NCBI RefSeq assembly: GCF_018327705.1
Contig: NZ_BNEM01000002.1
Span: 372,001 to 436,000 of the forward strand
Source of the DNA: Catellatospora sp. TT07R-123
Lineage (GTDB): Bacteria > Actinomycetota > Actinomycetes > Mycobacteriales > Micromonosporaceae
DNA length: 64,000 bases
Direction: 5' to 3'
The notes under the pieces were generated by a model, which ran no database searches, was not told where the DNA came from, and worked only from the letters and a program-made list of their open reading frames with translations. The position numbers and the translations under genes are program-made. Position 1 is the stretch's first letter, and every line of letters begins with the position of its first letter. Below, piece after piece: positions 26,062 to 33,808 of this stretch.

Positions 26062-26607
26062 ATGCGCGTCACCGATCCTCAGGCAATCAGGGCCCTGGCC
26101 CATCCCCTACGGCTGGACCTGCTGCAACTGCTCGGCGCGACCGGTCCCGCCACGGCCGCGCAGTGCGGGCGGGTGCTCGGCGTCCCGCAGGCGAACTGCT
26201 CCTTCCACCTGCGGCAACTGGCGAAATACGGGTTCGTCGAGGAAGCCGGAGCAGGCGAGGACCGCCGCGAACGCCAATGGCGGGTCGCGGCCCGGCAGCC
26301 CACGATGCGGATCGACTCCGGCACCGACCACCTGTTGCGCCAGCAGCTCGAAGGCACCGTCGTCGACCGGGAGACCGCGGCGATCCGTGCCTACGTCGAC
26401 CGCGAGCACGACGAGGACCCGGCCTGGCGGGCCGGGCTCGGCATGACGTCCGGCATCGCGGCGCTGACCGCCGAAGAGGCAGCCGACCTCAAAGCCAAGT
26501 GGACCGCACTGCTCGCACCGTACCTCCAGCGCAGCGCCGACACGCCGCCGGATCAGCGGCACGTCCGATTCTTCTTCGCCGCCACCCCCATGGGAGAACC
26601 CCGATGA
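26062..26607 (+). CDS. ArsR-family helix-turn-helix regulator
   Basis: A 181-residue regulator with an N-terminal ArsR-type winged helix (residues 5-80): IRALAHPLRLDLLQLLG, then CGRVLGVPQANCSFHLRQL and a wing with EDRRERQWRV. The C-terminal half is helical. It starts at the end of a perfect double-palindrome operator and probably represses itself. Its stop overlaps the next gene's ATG (ATGA), so regulator and metallo-beta-lactamase-fold enzyme are made together. Confidence 0.88.
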   Translation: MRVTDPQAIRALAHPLRLDLLQLLGATGPATAAQCGRVLGVPQANCSFHLRQLAKYGFVEEAGAGEDRRERQWRVAARQPTMRIDSGTDHLLRQQLEGTVVDRETAAIRAYVDREHDEDPAWRAGLGMTSGIAALTAEEAADLKAKWTALLAPYLQRSADTPPDQRHVRFFFAATPMGEPR

Positions 26608-27500
26608 CCCAGACCACCGGCAGTCTCGACGTCCGCTGGAACCACGGCACGCCGCGCCGGGCACGCACCACCGAGCCCGGCATCCAGGTCCACCGGTACG
26701 ACGACCGCACCGCGATCCTGCGGCAGAGCAAGACGGTCAGCTACGAGGCACCGTTCATGTACCTGCTCATCGGCGACCGGCGCGCGCTGCTGCTCGACAC
26801 CGGCGCCACGGCCGACCCGGAGCTGTTCCCGCTGCGGGCCACCGTCGACGACCTGCTCGCCCAGGCCACCGGTGACCCGGCATACCCGCTGGTGGTCGCG
26901 CACTCGCACGGCCACGGTGACCACGTGGCCGCCGATCCGCAGTTCACCGACCGGCCGAACACGACCGTCGTCGGCCGCGACGCCGACAGCGTCCGGGAGT
27001 TCTTCGGGCTGGCCGACGCCTCGCCGCTCGACGCCGCCGCTTTCGACCTGGGCGAGCGCGAGCTCACGATCCTGTCGTCCCCGGGTCACCACCGAGCCGC
27101 GATCACCGTCCACGACCATCGCACCGGCTTCCTGCTCACCGGGGACACGGTGCTGCCCGGACGGCTCTACGCCTTCGACTACCCCGCTTTCCTGGCCACC
27201 CTCGACCGGCTGGCCGCCTACGCCGAACAGCATCACGTCACGCACGTCCTCGGCTGCCACGTGGAGATGTCCGCCGAGCCCGGACGCGACTTCCCGCTCG
27301 GCGCCGCCTACCAGCCGGGCGAGCGCGCACCGCAGATGACGGTCGACCAGCTCAGGGCCGTCCGGGACGCGGCGCACGCGGTTGCCGGGAAGCGTGGCGC
27401 GCACCGGTTCGACGACTTCATCATCGTCAACGAACCCCGCAGACGCGACATGATCAGGCTGCTGGCGCGAGGGCTCGCCCACAAGGCGATCGGACGGTAG
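26604..27500 (+). CDS. Metallo-beta-lactamase fold hydrolase
   Basis: A 298-residue hydrolase with the metal-binding motif of the MBL superfamily: H102, H104, D106 and H107 within AHSHGHGDHVAA, followed by SSPGHH, LLTGDTVL and GCHVEM, which supply the remaining ligands. Family members hydrolyse lactones, thioesters, lactams or phosphoesters with one or two zinc ions. It is the second gene of a coupled operon with the ArsR regulator, so its substrate may be the regulator's inducer or a related compound. No signal peptide is present. Confidence 0.88.
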   Translation: MTQTTGSLDVRWNHGTPRRARTTEPGIQVHRYDDRTAILRQSKTVSYEAPFMYLLIGDRRALLLDTGATADPELFPLRATVDDLLAQATGDPAYPLVVAHSHGHGDHVAADPQFTDRPNTTVVGRDADSVREFFGLADASPLDAAAFDLGERELTILSSPGHHRAAITVHDHRTGFLLTGDTVLPGRLYAFDYPAFLATLDRLAAYAEQHHVTHVLGCHVEMSAEPGRDFPLGAAYQPGERAPQMTVDQLRAVRDAAHAVAGKRGAHRFDDFIIVNEPRRRDMIRLLARGLAHKAIGR

Positions 27501-27545
27501 CGGCGGCGTGGGAGGCGCTGGTTTCGCGGAGGGCGCGCCGTCGGG

Positions 27546-27875
27546 TCAGTACGCGTCCTCGTCCACCACGTCGCCGTCACTGTCGTAGACCGGTGCCGCC
27601 TCTTCGAGGGCGTCACGCCAGGACCGCTCGTCGTCGGTGCACGTGCTCCAGGCATCGCCACGCACCTCCCACATCGCGGCGAGCCCGAGCAGCGCCTCTG
27701 CGGTATCGGCGCTGAGCAGGCACCCGTCCTTCCGGGCCGCGTACTCGGCCACGTACTCACCGGAAGCGTCGCGGACATAGCTCAGCTCGACCACGTATCC
27801 CTTCGCTCTCAGCGCGAACAACGCCGGACCACCGGTGTTACCCGCGACCCGGATCCTGACCCGGTTGCCGCTCAA
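27546..27875 (-). CDS. Hypothetical protein, 109 residues
   Basis: Not recognised. The start is TTG 27875, chosen because GAGGAGG lies 8 bp before it and the upstream codons look non-coding. The protein alternates strands and helices and has a very acidic C-terminus (EEAAPVYDSDGDVVDEDAY). It is convergent with the MBL-fold gene and divergent from the 284-residue hypothetical gene. No membrane segment or catalytic motif is seen. Confidence 0.6.
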   Translation of the reverse strand: MSGNRVRIRVAGNTGGPALFALRAKGYVVELSYVRDASGEYVAEYAARKDGCLLSADTAEALLGLAAMWEVRGDAWSTCTDDERSWRDALEEAAPVYDSDGDVVDEDAY

Positions 27876-28005
27876 ACCGCCAGCCTCCTCACCGCCACCC
27901 GTAATTCGAAGACCTGCCAAGATTAGGCAGACCCTTGGCGGGATCACCGTCGCCTGTCGCGAAAACTCGACGCGCGGCCAAGTACAGCGCTGAGAGGATT
28001 CTCCC

Positions 28006-28860
28006 GTGAATCCACAGGCACTCCACGACACGGCGAGGCGCTACTTGATGGTGCGATACGCCGAGCTGGCGGATCGCTACGCCGGGCTCCCCGGTCAGGG
28101 GCGAGCCGCCGACGGCTTTCACTACACCGATGAAGCCAGGAGCATCTATCCCCGGTACAACGTCGTGGACGCGATCCTGATCGAGATCGAGCGCCTGGAC
28201 GGGGATGATCTTCCTGATGCCAGCACACTCGTGAAGGCGTTGTCGCGGGCGGGCAGCGAAGCCGGATCTGTGTTCACGCAGCCCGACGACGAGGTCGAGG
28301 CCCGCGCCATCGCGCAGGAGCGGGCCCGCTTCCTACAGCAGGTCCAGCAGTGGGCCACCATGCCGGAACTACCGGCCGATCCGGTCGGCTACCGGCGCGT
28401 CATGACGACAGCCGAGTCGATGTACTGGCGGGAGCGCTTACAGGAACGTTTCGGTGTGGTTCGCCTGGCCTGGCATCCGATGATCTCTGCCGAGATCCCG
28501 AGCGACGTCGTGATCCTCCGGGGCGACGCCATGTGGGAGGAGCCCAACATCGACGCCGTCCGGGCCGTGCTCGGCCGGCTCGGGGTGCGCCGGGTGGTCG
28601 AGCTACGCGAGCACGGCCCCGAATACGAGGTCGAAGTGGGCCTCATGACGCCGCGGTATACGGGCGCTGAAGGTGTGTGGTGCGACGATTCGCTGAGCTG
28701 GATCGCGTACGCGTCCCACGAGGCGACGGTCGCGTTCGGCGGGACCTTGGCGCAAGGGCTCGCGTCGGGCTGGCCGCAGGCGCAAGCCTGGCGCTGGAGC
28801 CCCGTACCTGACTGCCGTACGACCCCTACCTACGGGTCATCATCCGCACCCGGCAGATGA
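28006..28860 (+). CDS. Hypothetical protein, 284 residues
   Basis: Not recognised. GTG 28006 has GAGAGGA 7 bp upstream. Residues 1-130 are mostly helical and charged, with a PDDEVEARAIAQERARFLQQVQQW segment that could pair in a coiled coil. Residues 140-284 look alpha/beta. There is no signal peptide, membrane helix or known catalytic motif. It ends just before a strong bidirectional terminator. Confidence 0.65.
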   Translation: MNPQALHDTARRYLMVRYAELADRYAGLPGQGRAADGFHYTDEARSIYPRYNVVDAILIEIERLDGDDLPDASTLVKALSRAGSEAGSVFTQPDDEVEARAIAQERARFLQQVQQWATMPELPADPVGYRRVMTTAESMYWRERLQERFGVVRLAWHPMISAEIPSDVVILRGDAMWEEPNIDAVRAVLGRLGVRRVVELREHGPEYEVEVGLMTPRYTGAEGVWCDDSLSWIAYASHEATVAFGGTLAQGLASGWPQAQAWRWSPVPDCRTTPTYGSSSAPGR

Positions 28861-28878
28861 CTCGGCCACTCCCCCGGT

Positions 28879-28910
28879 GGTGGCGGCCCGGTCGGTGCCG
28901 GGCCGCCACC
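28879..28910. terminator. Bidirectional hairpin terminator
   Basis: A 13-bp perfect stem, GGTGGCGGCCCGG and its complement, with a 6-nt loop, sits between convergent genes ending at 28860 and 28928. Confidence 0.85.
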
Positions 28911-28927
28911 GCCGCTCGGGCGGACGG

Positions 28928-29452
28928 TCAGGGATTGACCACGTTGACCGCCAGGACGTAGTCGTCGAGGGTGAGCGTGGTGATGCCGCTCATCCGCAGC
29001 GCCTGCGCCTTGATGGAGTAGTTGCCCGGCCCCAGCGACGGCGAGAAGCGTTCGAAGCTGCGCGCCTGCTCGGATGTTCCCGGCGTGTCGAACTTGAAGT
29101 CGACGCCGGCCACCGGGCTGAACTCGGTGACGGTGCCCGTGGCATTGTTGACCACGATGATCCGCACCGCGCACCAGGCGGTGGCGGTGCCCGCGCACAG
29201 CGACTCCGCGCTGAACCTGGCGTCGACGATCCTGTTGGTCCCCGCCGGGACGACCACCTGGACGGTGGTGCTGGGCACGTCGCTCCACGTCGCGACGGTG
29301 TTGATGGTCCACGCGACGGGATCGCCGGTGAAGATCTGCACGCTGGACTGGGTGCCGGTCTGCGAGATGCCGCTGGCGTACGCCACACCCGAGCCTGCCA
29401 CCAGCAGCGCGCCGATGATCGCCGCGATCGCCGTCATGCTTCGCCGTTTCAC
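28928..29452 (-). CDS. Secreted protein of unknown function
   Basis: A 174-residue protein with a Sec signal peptide (residues 1-27: VKRRSMTAIAAIIGALLVAG, cleavage after AYA). The mature part is predicted to be all-beta, with alternating polar and hydrophobic strands and two cysteines (SLCAG and AWCAV) that could form a disulfide. GTG 29452 is preceded by AGGAGG. It lies 70 bp downstream of a Crp-type regulator on the same strand and may be read from the same message. No known family was recognised. Confidence 0.7.
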   Translation of the reverse strand: MKRRSMTAIAAIIGALLVAGSGVAYASGISQTGTQSSVQIFTGDPVAWTINTVATWSDVPSTTVQVVVPAGTNRIVDARFSAESLCAGTATAWCAVRIIVVNNATGTVTEFSPVAGVDFKFDTPGTSEQARSFERFSPSLGPGNYSIKAQALRMSGITTLTLDDYVLAVNVVNP

Positions 29453-29522
29453 GGTCCTGCCTCCTCTGGCCTCGGTCCGGCCCTCGGTGAGCCGGTCCCG
29501 TCCAGATAAGGGCACTCGCGGG

Positions 29523-30242
29523 TCAGCGATCCGGTGAAAATCCGGCTTCTGTGAGATCTCGCAGGTCGGCGAGCCCATGCGGATCGAGGACGGCGATCTG
29601 GCCATACCCGGTCGCGATCACGCCCGCGGCGCGCAGCTCCCGCAGTGCCTTGTGGACCGCGGACTCCTTGCCCCCGATCATCGAGGCCAGCTCGGGTTGG
29701 GTGAGGCCGACCATGAGGCCGCCGCCGGGGCCCGGCCTGCCGCAGACCGGGATCAGGTCGGTCAGCACGCGCGCGACCCGGACCTTGGTGGGACAGCTCG
29801 CGAAGTCGGCCCGGCGCTGGTTGGCCCACAGCAGCCTGTCTCCCACCACGCGGGTCAGCTGAGCCGCCGCCGCCGGGTGCGCGGCCAGGAACGCCTCGAA
29901 AGCCGGCCGCCGCACCACCACTGACACGACCCGGCCGCAGGTGGTCACGGTGGCCGCGCGCCGGTTGCCGCTGACCGCGGCGAGCTCACCGACGATGTCG
30001 CCGGGCCCTCTGATGGCCAGGACCGTCTCGGTGAGGTCGGCCGCGATCGCGGTGACCTTGACGAAGCCGCGTTCGATGAGCTCGACGTGGCGGCTCTGCT
30101 CGCCCTCGGTGAGCAGGCGGCGTTCCGGTGGGATCGCCCGCCGGACACCGGCGCTGAGCAGCTCCTGGCGGTCGCGGTCGCTGAGCGAGCCGAGGAAGCT
30201 CGCCGCCGGCCACGGCACTGCTGCCGCGCTCACCACGCTCAT
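29523..30242 (-). CDS. Crp/Fnr family transcriptional regulator
   Basis: A 239-residue regulator with an N-terminal cyclic-nucleotide-binding fold (LLTEGEQSRHVELIERGFV, then GPGDIVGELAAVSGNRRAATV) and a C-terminal Crp-type winged helix (LTQPELASMIGGKESAVHKALRELRAAGVI). The phosphate-binding cassette reads GELAAVSGNRRAA, close to the GEL-RxA pattern of true cAMP receptors. That matters because a nucleotidyl-cyclase-like gene lies 650 bp away. ATG 30242, with GGGAG upstream, is preferred over GTG 30254. It probably regulates the secreted protein downstream and itself. Confidence 0.88.
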   Translation of the reverse strand: MSVVSAAAVPWPAASFLGSLSDRDRQELLSAGVRRAIPPERRLLTEGEQSRHVELIERGFVKVTAIAADLTETVLAIRGPGDIVGELAAVSGNRRAATVTTCGRVVSVVVRRPAFEAFLAAHPAAAAQLTRVVGDRLLWANQRRADFASCPTKVRVARVLTDLIPVCGRPGPGGGLMVGLTQPELASMIGGKESAVHKALRELRAAGVIATGYGQIAVLDPHGLADLRDLTEAGFSPDR

Positions 30243-30272
30243 CGCCGCTCCCACGGTACGCTGGGGTCCAGT

Positions 30273-30773
30273 TTAGACGGCGACGAATCCGATGACCAGC
30301 ATGACCAGGCTCGACAGCGTGAGGATCACCGAGCCCTGGAGCAGCCGGTGCTTGTGCCAGCTCAGCCGGCTCACCACGACGATCTGCCGGGTCAGCATGG
30401 CCACCTGGCCGTTCTCGTCGAGGTCCCGCAGCCGGGCCGCCAGGTCGGCCTCAGCCCAGTGCCGGACGTGTCCGAAATAGATGGCGTTGTCGGCGCGCTC
30501 AGCCCTGGCGCGCCGCGCCGAACCGACCAGCGGCAGCACCGCCGCCCCGGCCAGCAGCATCGCCACCGTGAGCACGGCCACCCCGACCAGGCCCAGGGAC
30601 TGCGCCCAGGCGCCCCGTTCGGCGTTGCGCACCCACTGCTGGCCGGTCGCCGCGGCCACCAGCAGCAGCCCCTCCAGCGCGAGCATGATCGACGCCTTCA
30701 CGTCCACCCGGGCGACCGAGGCCTCCTGCACCGCATGCAGCCGCCAGGCCAGATCCCGTACCGATTCATCCAT
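30273..30773 (-). CDS. Pycsar-effector-like (PycTM, DUF5706-type) membrane protein
   Basis: A 166-residue membrane protein with a cytoplasmic N-terminal helix, two membrane helices (about 27-43 and 57-84), a cytoplasmic middle section and a third helix (145-165). The features RVDVKASIMLALEGLLL and NAIYFGHVRHW match the Pycsar effector family, where the protein disrupts the membrane on sensing cCMP or cUMP made by a PycC cyclase after phage infection. A class III cyclase-like gene is divergent from it 122 bp away, the expected partner. ATG 30773 begins the conserved part; an in-frame start at 30803 is less likely. Confidence 0.72.
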   Translation of the reverse strand: MDESVRDLAWRLHAVQEASVARVDVKASIMLALEGLLLVAAATGQQWVRNAERGAWAQSLGLVGVAVLTVAMLLAGAAVLPLVGSARRARAERADNAIYFGHVRHWAEADLAARLRDLDENGQVAMLTRQIVVVSRLSWHKHRLLQGSVILTLSSLVMLVIGFVAV

Positions 30774-30895
30774 GAATCGAAGAGTAGAAGGGTGTCCACA
30801 CAACCCGTAGAATTGCGGTATCGCCCGGGCCGCTTCGGCGATGATTCCACTGACGCGAATTCCGCCGCGGAAACGCCGCTACGGGAAGGCCTGTG

Positions 30896-31633
30896 ATGCC
30901 CCAGCAGGATCAGAGGAAACGCTATCTGTGCCTTTCGGTCGACGTCATGGGATACGGGCGCCACACCGATCCCGGGCAGCTGGAGATCCAGCGGCTGCTC
31001 ATCGAACTGCTCGACGTCGCCGGGGCGCGCGCCGGGGTGGACCGCAGCCGCTGGCACCGCCAGGCCAAGGGTGACGAGGAGCTCGCGCTGGTCCCCGTCG
31101 ACAGCGCCGCGCCCCTGGTCATCGGCGACTTCTGCCTGGAACTGGCCGCCGCGCTGCACCGCCACAACCTGCGGCCCGGACCGCTGGGCCGGCTGCGCCT
31201 GCGCCTGGCGGCCGACGAGGGGGAGGTCGAGCAGGGCGCCAACGGATTCGTGGGCCGCGCGGTGGTCGGCGCCACCCGGCTGGGCTCCTCGCGCGAGGCG
31301 CGGCAGGCCCTGGAGGAGTCGCAGGGGACTGACCTCGTCGTCGTCCTGTCCGACAGCGTGTACCGGGACTGGGTGGACAGCGGCCGGGGCGGCCTGGCCC
31401 GCGAGCATTTCCGGCGGGTCCGGGTCCGGGAGAAGGAGACCGAGACCGACGCCTGGCTGTGGCTGCCAGGCGCGTCCGCGAGTGCACCGGGCACCCCGAC
31501 CGGCACCGGCGACACCGGCGGCACTCCCCCGGTCCCGCCCGCTGCGGGCGGGCGGACGATCAACATGTCCGGCCGCTTCAGCACCTACATCGAGAGCGGC
31601 GACAACATCCACATCGGGGATGAGCACCATTGA
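30896..31633 (+). CDS. Class III nucleotidyl-cyclase-like protein with effector-associated tail
   Basis: A 245-residue protein. Residues 10-190 look like a class III cyclase: D16 in LSVDVMGYG and D60 in RQAKGDEELALVP are the two metal-binding aspartates; RLRLAADEGEV then GRAVVGATRLG matches the later strands, although the usual transition-state asparagine is not seen. A Pro/Gly/Thr-rich linker (191-219) leads to a C-terminal beta motif (220-245) ending NIHIGDEHH. The same motif occurs in the next protein. ATG 30896 has GGGAAGG upstream. The TTGA overlap with the downstream gene couples their translation. It may make a cyclic nucleotide that triggers the neighbouring membrane proteins. Confidence 0.68.
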   Translation: MPQQDQRKRYLCLSVDVMGYGRHTDPGQLEIQRLLIELLDVAGARAGVDRSRWHRQAKGDEELALVPVDSAAPLVIGDFCLELAAALHRHNLRPGPLGRLRLRLAADEGEVEQGANGFVGRAVVGATRLGSSREARQALEESQGTDLVVVLSDSVYRDWVDSGRGGLAREHFRRVRVREKETETDAWLWLPGASASAPGTPTGTGDTGGTPPVPPAAGGRTINMSGRFSTYIESGDNIHIGDEHH

Positions 31634-32442
31634 GCGCGCACCATTCGCAGGGGCGCGCGTCCGACGATGACCGGGTATTCGAGACCATTCAGCGGATCGC
31701 CGACGGCACGGCGGGCGTCAACGACCGCGAATACCTCAAGACGGTGCTGTCCAATTCCCGCGGCATAACGCAGATCGGCGGCCACAACTACTACGTGGAG
31801 AGCAGCGGCGCGGTGCACATCGGGGACAGGTATTACACCGGTCCCAGTGCCGCGGTGCTGCGCGGTGTCGTCGAGGACAGCATCGAGGACGCCTTCGACG
31901 ACATCCCGCGCGGCGGCCTGCGCAGCTTCGGCGGCCTGCTGCGCGGCGCCGGGATCCTCATCAGCACCGGCAGTGTCGGCATCTACTTCGCGCGGATCGG
32001 CTTCTTCAGCGATACCCTCGACCGCACGAGTTTCGCCACCGCCGCGGCCGGAGCCGTGGTCGGCAGCGTCATCACCGGCCTCGGTGCGGTGATCCAGGGC
32101 TGGGAGCGGCCCCGCTCGCACCGCAATCCGCCGACCCCGCCCCGGCCGCCCGGCCGGACCGCAGCTCCCGGCCCGGACCCCGGAGACCATCATGCGGCCG
32201 GCACGCGCTCGGCACCGCTGCGCGGCTTCGGTGGGCTGCTCCAGACCGTCGGCTACCTCGGCTGCATCGCGGGCATGTGCATGTTCTTCTATCCGCTGAT
32301 CGGCTTCATGGCCTCCGACATGCACACACCGCCCAGCGGAGAGTTTCCCCCGCTGCTGGCCCGCCAGGGCATCGCGGTGTTCGGGATCGGCGCGGTGCTC
32401 AGCTGGGTCGGCCGGGTCCTCGACGGTGTGCGCCGGCGGTAG
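31630..32442 (+). CDS. Membrane protein with effector-associated N-terminal domain
   Basis: A 270-residue protein starting at TTG 31630, overlapping the cyclase-like gene by 4 bp. Residues 15-80 (TIQRIADGTAGVNDREYLK, then ITQIGGHNYYVESSG and AVHIGDRYYTGP) resemble the small effector-associated domains placed before effectors or STAND NTPases in bacterial conflict systems. They are followed by four hydrophobic segments (about 104-123, 135-157, 205-227, 243-264) with a proline-rich cytoplasmic linker (161-190) between the pairs. Residues 47-70 align without gaps to the cyclase's tail. I infer a membrane effector recruited by the cyclase-like protein. Confidence 0.65.
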   Translation: MSAHHSQGRASDDDRVFETIQRIADGTAGVNDREYLKTVLSNSRGITQIGGHNYYVESSGAVHIGDRYYTGPSAAVLRGVVEDSIEDAFDDIPRGGLRSFGGLLRGAGILISTGSVGIYFARIGFFSDTLDRTSFATAAAGAVVGSVITGLGAVIQGWERPRSHRNPPTPPRPPGRTAAPGPDPGDHHAAGTRSAPLRGFGGLLQTVGYLGCIAGMCMFFYPLIGFMASDMHTPPSGEFPPLLARQGIAVFGIGAVLSWVGRVLDGVRRR

Positions 32443-32456
32443 ATCCGCCCGAAGGC

Positions 32457-32492
32457 GCCGGGCCCTGGCCGCACGATCCGCCGGGGCCCGGC
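32457..32492. terminator. Hairpin terminator
   Basis: GCCGGGCCC (32457-32465) and GGGCCCGGC (32484-32492) form a 9-bp perfect stem between the convergent effector-like (stop 32442) and mraY-like (stop 32523) genes. Confidence 0.6.
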
Positions 32493-32522
32493 ATCACGGA
32501 TGGACTGCCCGGAGTGCTCGCT

Positions 32523-33626
32523 TCATGTCGCGGCCGCCAGGAAGTCCGAGTAGAACAGGCCCAGGCCCGCCGCCACGCAGACGCCGGCCACGGTCCAGAA
32601 CCGAACCACGATGTTGACCTCGCTCCACCCGGCCAGGTCGAAGTGGTGGTGCAGCGGCACCATTCGGAAGACACGTCTACCGGTGGTCCGGAACGAGACG
32701 ATCTGGATCACCCAGGTGGTCGCGATGATGACGAAGAGCCCGCCGATCAGGACCGACAGCAGCGTGGTGCGGGTTGCCACCGCGAGACCGCCGATCAGGG
32801 CGCCGAGCCCGAGCGAGCCCACGTCACCCATGTAGATCCGCGCCGGGGACGTGTTCCACCATAGGAAGCCCACGCAGGCACCGGCGGCCGCCGCCGCGAT
32901 CATGGCGATCTCCAGGGGATCCCGGACCTGGTAGCAGTAGTCGTTCACGCGGACGTACGCGTCGTCGGCGCACCAGTGCCGGTACTGCCAGAAGCCGATC
33001 AGCGCGTATGCGCCGAACACCAGGGCCGACGCGCCGGTAGCCAGGCCGTCGAGGCCGTCGGTGAGGTTCACGCCGTTCGACATCGCAGTGATCACGAAGA
33101 CGAACATGATCACCGTGCCGACCTTGCCGACGTCCAGCCAGCTGATGTCGCGGATGAGCGAGATGTGCTCGCTGGCCACGGTCTGGCCGTTGGTGCTGGC
33201 CACATAGAGCGCGGCGATGCCGAACCCGCCGCCGACGATCGCCTGGCCGAGCAGCTTGCCTTTCGCGGACAGGCCGTCCGAGCTGCGCCTGCGCACCTTG
33301 AGCATGTCGTCGAGGAAGCCGACCCCGCCGCAGAAGACGAACAGCCCGAGCAGGACCAGGGCCGTCATGGTCGGGCCCTCCTGCGCGATCTGCCGTTCGG
33401 GCAGGGTCATCAGGGCGATGTGCCCGGCCACGTAGGCGAGGACGGTCGCCACGATGAAGGCGACGCCGCCCATCGTCGGCGTGGCCTTCTTGCCCTGGCT
33501 GCTGGCGAGCCCGAGGGATCGGATCGGCTGGCCGGCCTTGAGCGCGGTGAAGACGCGGACCGCGACCGGGGTGCCGCACAGGGAGATGATGAACGCGACC
33601 GCGGCCGCGACGATGACTGCCCTCAC
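32523..33626 (-). CDS. mraY: Phospho-N-acetylmuramoyl-pentapeptide transferase (orphan MraY)
   Basis: A 367-residue membrane enzyme that makes lipid I by moving phospho-MurNAc-pentapeptide onto undecaprenyl phosphate. About ten hydrophobic helices are seen, with the family motifs FLDDMLK (104-110, D106/D107), [10 protein letters not shown] (187-196), [10 protein letters not shown] (266-275) and [11 protein letters not shown] (324-334). Most MraY proteins read MGDTGS; here the threonine is valine. The gene is not in a division and cell-wall cluster: no mur or fts gene is near. It is probably a second copy, which in producers of MraY-directed nucleoside antibiotics can give self-resistance. GTG 33626 is the start, with a weak ribosome site. 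Confidence 0.9.
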   Translation of the reverse strand: MRAVIVAAAVAFIISLCGTPVAVRVFTALKAGQPIRSLGLASSQGKKATPTMGGVAFIVATVLAYVAGHIALMTLPERQIAQEGPTMTALVLLGLFVFCGGVGFLDDMLKVRRRSSDGLSAKGKLLGQAIVGGGFGIAALYVASTNGQTVASEHISLIRDISWLDVGKVGTVIMFVFVITAMSNGVNLTDGLDGLATGASALVFGAYALIGFWQYRHWCADDAYVRVNDYCYQVRDPLEIAMIAAAAAGACVGFLWWNTSPARIYMGDVGSLGLGALIGGLAVATRTTLLSVLIGGLFVIIATTWVIQIVSFRTTGRRVFRMVPLHHHFDLAGWSEVNIVVRFWTVAGVCVAAGLGLFYSDFLAAAT

Positions 33627-33808
33627 CAGCGGCCCGCCGCGAGATCCGGATTTCTCACGGCGTCTCTGAGCCGGCGGTGCAGGTGGTCCCCCACGAGATC
33701 ATCGATCACAGGACGTGAGCTTGCCATCCGGCAGCAAGCAGGGCAACCAGGCGGGAGCTGTTCGGCTGCTCCCGGCCGACCATCTCCCGACTGGTCACCC
33801 TGCTGCTC

